Shown: positions 23,971 through 33,139 of the stretch, piece by piece
Position numbering within the stretch: position 1 is the stretch's first letter
How the letters are laid out: every line of letters starts with the position of its first letter
Origin: Turritopsis dohrnii
Taxonomy: Eukaryota; Cnidaria; Hydrozoa; Anthoathecata; Oceaniidae
Assembly (NCBI GenBank): GCA_027922465.2
Contig: BQMF02000001.1
Location: 620,001-684,000 of the forward strand
DNA length: 64,000 bases
Reading direction: 5' to 3'
Translations under genes and position numbers: made by a program
Notes under the pieces: generated by a model
What the model saw: only the letters and a program-made list of their open reading frames with translations
The model's database searches: none
What the model was told of the DNA's origin: nothing

Positions 23971-24414
23971 AATTGATTATTTGCTCACTTATGTATTTAT
24001 GCATTTCTTTTGATTTTCGTTATGTCATTCCATTTCTCATACATGTTGACACTGTCAAGAAACGGTAGAACTTGGTTGCAGGATACCATGATGGTTACCA
24101 AGTGTCAACATTAAATCTTGCATTTTTTTAATAGCATATATTTCATTTTCCCATTTTCCCATTTGGGAAGGCAGCCAGTTTTTGTTTTTCTACTCTTTTT
24201 GTTTTTGTTTTTTTCTTTTCCGGCTGTCCATGTCTGGATTATTTCCTAGACATGCTGATGAGCTCTGATATTGAGCGAAACAGCCTCTATTAAAGTCTCT
24301 TTGTGTTATTTGTTTTGAAATAAACAAACAATAAAAAAATGCTCGAATAGTCCTTTTTTGAAATAACATCTTAGAGGTCATCACCTTATTTCTAATAAAA
24401 TACTTCAATACTCT

Positions 24415-24853
24415 TAAGGTTTGTGAAATATTTTCCCGTGGGGTATTTTTTTTTATGAACGACGCAAATGTCATTAATTTGAACTTTGAAAGCGAGGCGA
24501 GTACTACTGTGATGTAATTTCTGAATAGCTGTCGACTTGATTTCATTGTGGATCTTGATCAAAATTGTTCAATTTGCAGCCCGATTTCATAGCCATTTTT
24601 AGCCCGCTTCAGGCGTTTCCATAGCAATAATAACTAAGGTTTGTGAAATATTTTCCCGTGGGGTATTTTTTTTATGAACGACGCAAATGTCATTAATTTG
24701 AACTTTGAAAGCGAGGCGAGTACTACTGTGATGTAATTTCTGAATAGCTGTCGACTTGATTTCATTGTGGATCTTGATCAAAATTGTTCAATTTGCAGCC
24801 CGATTTCATAGCTATTTTTAGCCCGCTTCAGGCGTTTCCATAGCAATAATAAC
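24415..24853. repeat. Tandem duplication, 2 x ~220 bp
   Basis: 24415-24634 and 24635-24853 are near-identical (one base shorter in a T run, one substitution seen at CATAGCC/CATAGCT), starting TAAGGTTTGTGAAATATTTT and ending CCATAGCAATAATAAC. The near-identity implies a recent duplication. Confidence 0.95.
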
Positions 24854-24957
24854 CCCCAGCTTAAGAGGCGGAGCGCTTCGCGCTCCGAACACGACCATCG
24901 ACAAATGTGTCGAGTATATTTTGACTGACCTTATGAAAATGCTGGCTACGCCCCTGA
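24854..24957. mobile_element. hAT right terminus
   Basis: The end reads CTGGCTACGCCCCTG, reverse complement CAGGGGCGTAGCCAG, a classic hAT terminal repeat, preceded inward by TTTTGACTGACCTT. A related end in the opposite orientation (CAGAGGCGTAGCCAGAGGTC) starts at 25575. The matching left end and 8-bp duplication for 24957 were not found, so the pairing with the transposase at 20.8-23.9 kb is inferred. Confidence 0.5.
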
Positions 24958-25485
24958 AATGCTATCGAATGGTATATATATTAACAATTTTAGGTGAACT
25001 ATATTTTTTGTCCTATGGATGACGTCATCAAAACCAATATAGGTCCAGGAAATGACCCTTAAATAAATTCAGATTGTCCGGTAAAGAATTTCGTGATCAG
25101 TACGATCTACCGAACCAGTTTCACTTAAAAATAATTTGTCCCTCTCGTTTCCAGTTTTTTTTACGTCTCAGCGCCCTGACTATTAAGCTTGTCTCGTTTA
25201 AAACTAGTTCAACTTTAGTTCAACTTGACAGGACTTGACAGGATTGGTGGGCTTCCTTGACTGTTCCTACCATAGTCACAAGACTATGTTCCTACTGATG
25301 CTCTCGAGGATGAGCAGCTTGCTGTTCTTCTCGCGAGGAAAAGGTGCTGCCACTAAATCTATGTGGCTACTTGGAATATTTATAAGAAGAAAAAATTACC
25401 ATGATGGATGGAGTTCTTAAAAGAAGTATTTATGTTTTATTCTAAGTATATCAAAAATATGTGACAATTGGCTTCCATACCGTCG

Positions 25486-26080
25486 TGGGTGGGTGGAATC
25501 GTAATTGCCGTAGTAAAGCTCTATGATGCACGTTGTGTGTGTGTGGTGGTGGCGCCGCAGTTGTCTACTCTTTTCAGAGGCGTAGCCAGAGGTCAGTCAA
25601 AATTTGTGGAGGAGAGTTTAGTCATTTAGGGTAGAAAAGGAAAGCGTGCAAGTAACCTAATCGATACTCAAGACTGAAAAGAAATATCATAATGTTGAAC
25701 TCCTCCAGGTTTTTTTTACTGACCCTAACTACATCTCTACTTTTCTCCTTCTTGCGCGCTCTTTCTGTCTCTAAGCAAACTTGAATAGGCTATTTCATAA
25801 GAAGTATATATAGATACATACATAAGACAAAAAACGTTTACCGTGTTGAAAAGGGGAAGACGTGTTTTGTATCACAAGAAATGACTTTGTCTTATTCATG
25901 GAAATTTACTACGTGTTTTAACTTGCGTTAATAATCGCTATACATGAATGCTATTCGTTCACAGAGAACAATTGTAACATAAACTTATGTTTTGAAATGA
26001 TTTTTATCGTATTTTTACAAGATTTCGTTTATTCACATTTTTACAGACAAACACGTAGCTTTAGTCGAAGTCATGGTTCA
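25486..26080. other. Unassigned DNA with an isolated hAT-like end
   Basis: Contains a GTGTGTGTGTGG microsatellite near 25535 and the hAT-like terminus at 25575. No coding content was recognised. Confidence 0.4.
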
Positions 26081-26083
26081 TAA

Positions 26084-27490
26084 TGCTCCCGCTGCAGTCG
26101 ATCATTCGGTTCTATCAAGGGACTAAAAATACACATTAACTATTGCAAAGAAGATCGTTTAGTCATAATTGAACGCAATCAAATTGAAACGACACCAATT
26201 GACGACCATGTTGACATAGAAACCAGCCGTTTTGTAGATATGGATATGTTAAAAGAAAGAAAATCTTGCGAATTTACCCCCGTTTATTCCGACTAAACGA
26301 GCAATAGAACAGGCTCCGAATTTGCCGAGTTTGTTAATGAAGCCTACGAGGAGATCGTTCAATGGTGGAAAAATCTTTTTAAAGTTCCAACCGGAAAGTC
26401 TGGTAAAATGTTTATTAAAGAACTTACAGTTTGGTTAGAACATTTCAATAAGAACACAGATTTCCACGTCGTTGCCTTGAAAGTCTATATGATATGCCGG
26501 CTTTGCTACTGCAAAAGCCATCACGCACCAGCAAATGGGAAATGTATCAGGCATGTTGAAAGAGGGACGTTATATCCAACAAAAGCTAAAAGGCGTCTCC
26601 CTGAAGACGAAGCAAAAACATTTGCTAAGTTGATATTGCAGGGAAACTGCCGCCTTAAAAATGATCAGTGATGGCGTCACAGGTGTTTTACCAGCGAACG
26701 ACATTCCGCGCGGTTACTTTGATGAAATAGACGAGATCATGATACAGAAAAATGCGTGTATGACCAAAGGTGCTGCTGGCCCTTCTCAACTCGACGCTGA
26801 CCAGTATCGTCATATTCTAACAAGCAAAAAATTTAAGTCGAAAAATAAATTCTTAATGGACCAATTAACGACATTCCGCGCGGTTACTTTGATGAAATAG
26901 ACGAGATCATGATACAGAAAGCTGCGTGTATGACCAAAGGTGCTGCTGGCCCTTCTCAACTCGACGCTGACCAGTATCGTCATATTCTAACAAGCAAAAA
27001 TTTAAGTCGGAAAATAAATTCTTAATGGACCAATTAACGACATTCCGCACGGTTACTTTGATGAAATAGACGAGATCATGATACAGAAAGCTGCGTGTAT
27101 GACCAAAGGAGCTGCTGGCCCTTCTCAACTCGACGCTGACCAGTATCGTCATATTCTAACAAGCAAAAAATTTAAGTCGGAAAATAAAGAACTGAGAGAA
27201 CAGATGGCTACTTTAGCTCGTAAAGTAGCTTCAGAATTTATTGATCCATATACTTTGGAGTCGTATAACGCTAGTAGATTGATCCCACTAGATAAAAATC
27301 CAGGCGTCCGACCGATAGGTATTGCTGAGGTATTACGTAGAATAGTTGAGAAGGGCAGCTGGTCCGTTACAAACTTCACCGGCCTGCAATCAGGCGCTGA
27401 AGCGGCCATTCACAGCATGAGGCAAATTTTCGAGTGTGACATAGGCCTAAGAGATAACAAAAGTATTAAAGTTTTGTTACAAATTTGTTA
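26084..27490 (+). pseudogene. Retroelement protein, N-terminal half with zinc finger and RT finger region (broken)
   Basis: A C2HC finger (CSRCSRSFGSIKGLKIHINY, then C) starts at 26084, followed by an in-frame TAA at 26294, then YEEIVQWWKNLFKVPTGKSG and KELTVWLEHFNKN. A frameshift occurs near 26490. After an internal 170-bp repeat array, the last copy leads into ASEFIDPYTLESYNASRLIP and LDKNPGVRPIGIAEVLRRIV, which is the start of a reverse-transcriptase finger domain of a family common in cnidarians and other invertebrates. The palm with the catalytic Asp pair is absent, so the copy is 3'-truncated. The element class is uncertain. Confidence 0.6.
26697..27181 (+). repeat. In-gene tandem repeat, ~170 bp x 2.9
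   Basis: Copies start at 26697, 26867 and 27036 (periods 170 and 169) and each encodes GYFDEIDEIMIQK..CMTKGAAGPSQLDADQYRHILTS. The middle copy is out of frame, but two periods sum to 339, a multiple of three, so the third copy regains the frame of the first. Copies differ by only a few bases. Confidence 0.93.
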
Positions 27491-28169
27491 GATACCCCGC
27501 CAAAAATTTAAGCAGTTCTTTTATTATTTTATTCTGTATATTTTTATTATGGTCCGACGAGATGTCGGATCTATTTTGTGCAAACCTGCTGAGGTGGTCG
27601 CGCGCTCTTTCTAGACCAGGCAAATAGGGGGGGAGGTACCACCTTTCGATATAATTTTGACGCTATACATTTTTGTGACCTCTGAGACATGGTGATTGAG
27701 AATCGAGATGGTTTTCAGGCCAAGTAGGTGGCAATAAGAAATTCTGGCCCTTTTTCTGACCCTGGGGGTCAATTTCAAGAATGTAAAATATCCACCCCTA
27801 GGGAAAAGAGTCCTGGCTCATAACTTCTAAACTACTTCATGATATCGGTTGAAACTTTCCAGAATTGCTATACCTTAAATGTAGATCTGATTCTTTATTT
27901 CAAAATGTTGCTGACGTCAGCAGTTTTATGAAAAAATCTCATTTTCTTGCATTTCCAGATCACATTTCCAACTAGAACACCACTATGATAGGAAAGAGAG
28001 CATAACATTTGTGTAATAGCACAAAAGAGAAATAGAACATCCCTGCTTATGCTTACATGAGTTGTATTTGATTTTTTTCTTTATGCCTTTATTTCATTTT
28101 CAACTGATGTTAAGGGATGTATTTATATATAAGTAAAAATTGTATATGTGAAATTATTTTGTAAAAAAA

Positions 28170-30463
28170 ATGGAATGTATTGTGCATTATGACAATCAAA
28201 CAAAATACAGTGCCGTGAAAAGCTTATCTGATAGAAATCTAGAGCGAATAAAACAAGCCAAAGAGAAGAGACTTAAAATTGGAGGCATTAACTCTCACAA
28301 AGAGCAATGTGATCAGATCCCAGTTAACATCGACACAGAAATCCATGGTGTTCACTTAGAACCATGCTATAAACGGTATGTCAGATTTACTCTAGTATTC
28401 ACAAACTGAATAATACTTGTAGAGATTCTGTGTTGTTTTTTTGTCTTTCATCTTTGTTTTGTCCTTACGTATTCACTACTCGACTCCTAAGTTCCATCAT
28501 CTATGCTATTCCTGTTCCCCTGTATCCCAAGCGTAAATCTGAAATCAGTTTTGGAGCAATAGAAAAAGGGCCATTTTATAGCTTATAACCATCCTCCAAA
28601 CAACCGAATAATATTCGCTCTTATGGTTTAGATTTACGTCAGTTCTTGGCAACAAGAAATTTCAAGAGGAAGAAAAATCTACAACGCGTCAATCGAACAG
28701 ATTATCATCACCTGTCTCAACTCGTCTTTCTCCAGCATGGGTATATCCAAAGGAGTGTAATTTATGTTTTAAATATCGTGTGCAGCACAAAAATAAGAAG
28801 TTTGAACCCTATGGAATCACGACCTTGATTGCTGAAAAAACGATTAAGACAGCAGCTGAAACTAAAAATATGAAGTTGTATAACGAAATAAAAAGTTTGG
28901 ATCTGATAGCTAAAGAGTTCAAAGTACACAAACACTGCTACCAGCAATTTACAAGTGGTTTTGCTAGCGGTTCACGATCATTAACAATGAACGAAAGTGG
29001 TCCTTATGATTCAACTACACAGGTATATGATAAAGGAGAATTTGAGGTTGTTAAGGAGTTTGTGGAGAAGGAGGTTATTGAGCATGGAAAAGCAGTATCA
29101 ATGAAAATGTTACACGCACTTTATAAGCTCGGTGTTGGTGATACTAGATACAGAAGTAAACTGAAGCAGCGATTACAGAATCATTTCAATGAGATAATAT
29201 CGTTTCTGTCTCCTTCAACAAGTAATTTAGCAGAGGTTGTGGTATGTACAGCTTGTCTTGATGGAACTTTTACAACTTCTACTCCAGAAGATCATGTGAA
29301 AACTGCTGCCAATATTATACAAAAAGATATCATGAACAAGTTCAAGGATCTTCCTGATATGAATTGGCCACCAACATCAGACCAACTATCTAATCCATCG
29401 AGAAAGCCTCCGGAGTACATCGTCAATAGTTTTGATTGGATCTGTTAGAAGTAAAGTGCCAAGAGATGTGAACAAGTTCATGTTAAATAACGAAAACAAA
29501 TCAGCTCTTATAAGCATCATTTTTAAGTACATAATACAAGAGAGACATTATATTTTGACCATGCTTCAAACAGAAATGATTGTTTTATCTGGCGATAATG
29601 AATGCCATACTGTAACAGCAACATCAAGCGTAGAAACCATCGAGTTGAAAAGCAATCAGGAGGAAGCTGATACTAAGGTTATCTTACATACCTTACACGT
29701 GCTTAGAAATTCAGAATTATCGGTTGTCTTGCGTTCTCCGTCCGGTGATACCGATATCATGGTGTTAGCTCTTGGAATTATAACTGAACACCAAGATAGG
29801 GTTTATTTGGATTATGGCAGTGGAAAAAATCGAAAAGGAACTTGGCTGAATGCTATCATCATGAAGGATTGTGAAAGAAAGGCACTGATAGGGTTTCATT
29901 CGTTTAGTGGCAATGATTATATATCTGCCTTTTTCCGTAAAGGCAAGAAGTGCAGCTGGAAGGTGATGACAAAGAATGACAGATTTCTTCAAGCTTTTTC
30001 GGAATTCGGAAACACATATGAATTAGATTCAGGTGTTGTTGGTACGTTGGAGGAATATGTTTGTTGTTTGTATGGATCTAAGAAGAAGTCAGTGAATGCA
30101 ACAAGATTCGATATGTTTATGAAAAAGCAGACACAGGAAAGTAAAGCTATCGATCTATCGTGTATACCACCATGCTACACTTCTCTAGTTCTCCATATGC
30201 ATCGGGCTAATTATGTTGCAGCTGTATGGAAGAGGACAGAGAATCCATATTTGACCTTGCCAGATATCACAGAACACGGCTGGAACTTTGATGGGAGCAT
30301 CCAATGGATTGACCAACCCTTTCCTGAAAACATTGCTGATTTATTGATAGATGATACAGAGGAAGCCGAAGCCGAGGATGGCTTCAATGAATCAGGCAGT
30401 GATAGTGACGACAGCTTTGGGAGTGATATGGAAAGTGATGCGGATGATGAATTATTTGACTGA
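28170..30463 (+). CDS. Transposon protein with CxxC/HxxCY motifs and C-terminal PIN/XPG-like nuclease domain
   Basis: Exon 1 (28170-28375, Met start MECIVHYDNQ, ends PCYKR) splices by GT-AG over a 256-bp intron to 28632 (FTSVLGNKKFQEEEK). It continues with PKECNLCFKYRVQHKNKKFE and FKVHKHCYQQFTSGF, probable zinc-binding motifs. This frame closes at 29448. A second frame from 29432 carries the nuclease: NQEEADTKVILHTLHV, VVLRSPSGDTDIMVLALGII, LIGFHSFSGNDYISAFFRKG, whose acidic residues match the PIN/FEN1-type active-site pattern. It then has MHRANYVAAVWKR and an acidic tail to 30463. The frame break at about 29440, and the apparent loss of a middle segment present in relatives, suggest an internal deletion. 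Function as a transposase is inferred from the flanking TIRs. Confidence 0.6.
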
Positions 30464-30884
30464 ACAGTGGATTCTGCCACATATTGATATAAAGAACTTT
30501 GTGTCCTCTACTGATGTTTCATAAGGAAATACTGCTAAAATCAGCAAAATTTTAATGATGTTACCACTAAGCAAAATTTTGATGATGCTAGCAAATTCTT
30601 GATATCATTTTTTGTGTTTTATTTGCGTATTAAGCAGTTATGAGAATTTCCTCATTGTCATTTCTGAATACAATAGTGCCATTCAAAGTCTATGCTATGA
30701 TAATATCTCTTTCATACCACAATCCAATGAAATTCATATAATAGTCTTACGAATTTTTTCCGTTGCATGAACTCAATAAGTAAAAGAAAATGAGATTTTT
30801 TCATAAAACTGCTGACGTCAGCAACAAATTGCTGATGTCAGCAACATTTTGAAATAAAGAATCAGATCTACATTTAAGGTATAG

Positions 30885-31248
30885 GGTCATTCCAGCCCAG
30901 GAAAGCAAATGGGTGTCAGGTCATGTCCTCAGATTTTCTTCATTTTCACAGGGTTTGAAGGTATCCATGAGACAAACTTACTGCCAAAATTTCAGCCCCG
31001 TAGCTCAAACGGTTCTCAAGATATCGCATTTTGAATTTTACGACCTTGACCGAAAATTTGAAACATTTGACTTTTTTCCATTTTTGGTGCTAATTTTTTC
31101 TCTAAGGAATTGTTTTTAGAGTGTAGAACCAATTGTTCCTGATTCTACACATGGAAGTCTGAGGAACTCAAAAGAAATGACAGGATGAGTATTTTTTAAC
31201 AAAATTTTATGGCATTTTAGAAATCGTTCAAATTTCATTGCTATATAG
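30885..31248. other. 364-bp block present only in the right TIR arm
   Basis: The right arm matches the left except for this block, which is bounded by a direct repeat TATAG (30880-30884 and 31244-31248). It contains GTAGCTCAAACGGTTCTCAA, which resembles the adjoining arm text GGCTCATAACTTCTAAACTA. It is therefore either a nested insertion with 5-bp duplication or an ancestral segment lost from the left arm by recombination between short repeats. Confidence 0.7.
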
Positions 31249-31504
31249 CAATTCTGGAAAGTTTCAACCGATATCATGAAGTAGTTTAGAAGTTATGAGC
31301 CAGGACTCTTTTCCCTAGGGGTGGATATTTTACATTCTTGAAATTGACCCCCAGGGTCAGAAAAAGGGCCAGAATTTCTTATTGCCACCTACTTGGCCTG
31401 AAAACCATCTCGATTCTCAATCACCATGTCTCAGAGGTCACAAAAATGTATAGCGTCAAAATTATATCGAAAGGTGGTACCTCCCCCCCTATTTGCTTGG
31501 TCTA

Positions 31505-31938
31505 TTCCCCACTAATGTCATCCGTGTCGTTTCCCAGGGTCTTCTCGATAGAAGGCGGCAAGAAACCCTGCAGACAAGACAGGACAGAGGTATGATGTAT
31601 AATGACCTGGATCAGGTGCAAACTGTCCTTTGTCATTATGAGATCTGCTCTGCTCTGCCTTAGGGGCAGCCGTTCCCTCAAGATAAATTGTGAAAGTGTT
31701 GATGACTTTACTATGGCTGTGGAGGAAGCTAGGCTTTGAAGGTTTTCTTCTCTTTCCTTATGTATGTAAATTATAAATATTTTATAGATTTTAAATTTTA
31801 ACATATTGTACTTTAGAAACCCTGGGTTCGATGCGGCCTCTGGTCGGATCTGTTTCGTGCCGTGTTACGTGAAGTAAGTGCCTTGAGCTTCCAGATAATG
31901 ATAAAAGCTACCAATACAGTTGAACAGGAAGATTGACG
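31505..31938. other. Unassigned flank of the transposon
   Basis: Contains GGTTCGATGCGG at 31828, close to a pol III B box, and TCGGATCTGTTTCGTGC at about 31844, which resembles TCGGATCTATTTTGTGC at about 27565 on the other side of the transposon. No complete SINE or tRNA could be built. Confidence 0.3.
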
Positions 31939-31947
31939 TATTTTTTG

Positions 31948-32281
31948 GGTTGTTGAAAGTTTCCATACCGCATAACCAGATCAGAAAATATGGGTTTGAA
32001 ACGGGACTGAAATCTAATCATGATAAACTTCGTGCGGTTAGATTTCTCCATGATTTTCCCAACTCTATGCATGTGTGGTGTGTGGTGTGTGTGTATTGTT
32101 TTTTTGAGAATTGGGATTTCAGATATTCTGCTGCCGTTTTTCTTTAACCGTCGGGAAAAATAACTGATGCGCATGAATTTGCTGACGTAATTGCATAAAT
32201 CATGGAACATATAAATAAATTAAACAAAAATTTCCCGTTTCTGGATGATCTGGTTTTGCGGTATGGAAACTTTCATCAACC
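31948..32281. mobile_element. Mutator-like MITE with 9-bp target duplication
   Basis: Left end GGTTGTTGAAAGTTTCCATA and right end (inverted) GGTTGATGAAAGTTTCCATA continue together through CCGCA.AACCAGATCA. The exact 9-mer TATTTTTTG flanks both ends (31939-31947, 32282-32290). A 9-bp duplication with longish TIRs is typical of MULE-type elements. The 334-bp interior is non-coding. Confidence 0.75.
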
Positions 32282-32565
32282 TATTTTTTGACCAATAGAA
32301 ATACTTTAAACCCAGTGAACCTGGTAATCTTAGTTAATCCCACATGTATTTTGATCTGAAAAAGTCATATTACAGTCAGAACTATTTGAAAAGATGTGAG
32401 AAAGAGTAAAAAATCAAAAATTGTAAAAATGCTGCTTTATATCCTGCAAAGAAATCAAGTTGTTCTTTTTAAAATTGCAGGTTTAATAGTTACAGAGAGC
32501 ATCCCTTAAAAATGTATTTTTGCACACCTTTTAATTTTCATGCACCTGTCAAGAAAACTCTTTTA

Positions 32566-32973
32566 TACCTTAACGAGACGAGATTGGGTCCAAGGACTAG
32601 TCACTAAAGATAGATAGAGACAAATTTTGGAGGGGACATATTTTCGCGGATGGCCCAACTTCAAATAATTTGTGTGTACTAATTTTTGCAGATGGCAGTA
32701 GATAAAAAATTTTTTTTGTCTTCAAAATGTATTATATATAAAGCAAAGGTTATGAAAAACTAAAATACGGTGTTAAACTAATCGCCCTTTTCATTATCTA
32801 TACCCATTTTTTGAAATTCAAACATTTGTATTATAGAGAAAAAAAATAAACATTTCGCGGGGACATATTTTCACAGATGAAGACATTGCAAACTTTTCGC
32901 GGAGTCATATTTTCGCGAAAATGGCCAAAATCTGTGAAACTTTATCCCCGCGAAATTTTATCTTGTTAAGGTA
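32566..32973. mobile_element. TA-flanked MITE with TTCGCGGGGACATATTTTCG motifs
   Basis: Ends TACCTTAACGAGA and TCTTGTTAAGGTA are inverted, with TA outside both. The interior repeats variants of TTCGCGGAGTCATATTTTCG several times in both orientations. About 410 bp, non-coding, upstream of TSSC4. Confidence 0.7.
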
Positions 32974-33139
32974 TATGTTACCCAGACTAATTCATGTGTT
33001 AAAGAAAGGATCATGTGGTGACAAATGATTATTTTCGAATATTCTTAGTGAAATTATTAATGATAAAAAGAGTATCACTATCAATCATAGTATTTTGAAG
33101 AGATAATATTGATTTATTGTAAAAGCCATTGTCAAGATA

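Larger units (their letters stand above)
17459..25479. mobile_element. 8.0-kb composite repeat with inverted arms and a 6-bp flanking duplication
   Basis: The left end TATGGAAGCCGATTAATTGT and the right end (reverse complement TATGGAAGCCAATTGTCACA) are inverted. Both are followed inward by ATATTTTTGATATA, and deeper by a second matching stretch AGTCAGGGCGCTGAGACGTA (17903-17922 on the left, inverted around 25163-25186 on the right), then GGGACAAATTA and ACCGGACAA. CCGTCG flanks both ends directly (17453-17458, 25480-25485). The arms differ in the middle because of other insertions. This suggests one large insertion later filled by further elements, but which gene, if any, moved it is unknown. 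Confidence 0.6.
27612..31504 (+). mobile_element. TIR transposon encoding a PIN/XPG-like nuclease (Academ-like)
   Basis: Long inverted ends: left arm 27612-27948, right arm 30784-31504. They start TAGACCA.GCAAATAGGGGG and agree almost base for base, apart from a 364-bp extra block at 30885-31248 and a short duplication near 30820 in the right arm. TTC lies immediately outside both ends, compatible with a 3-bp target duplication. The single plus-strand gene inside carries Cys/His motifs and a FEN1/XPG-like domain, the combination described for the Academ superfamily. No helicase is seen, so the copy may be incomplete. Confidence 0.65.

Noticed and set aside
17609..24957. A single hAT element from CAGGGCCGTAATTTC to the CAGGGGCGTAGCCAG end
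   Set aside because: The ends differ after the first bases and no matching 8-bp duplication was found, so they are treated as ends of different hAT families.
31820..31870. Possible tRNA or tRNA-derived SINE (GGTTCGATGCGG)
   Set aside because: Only a B-box-like string; no A box at the right distance and no cloverleaf could be drawn.
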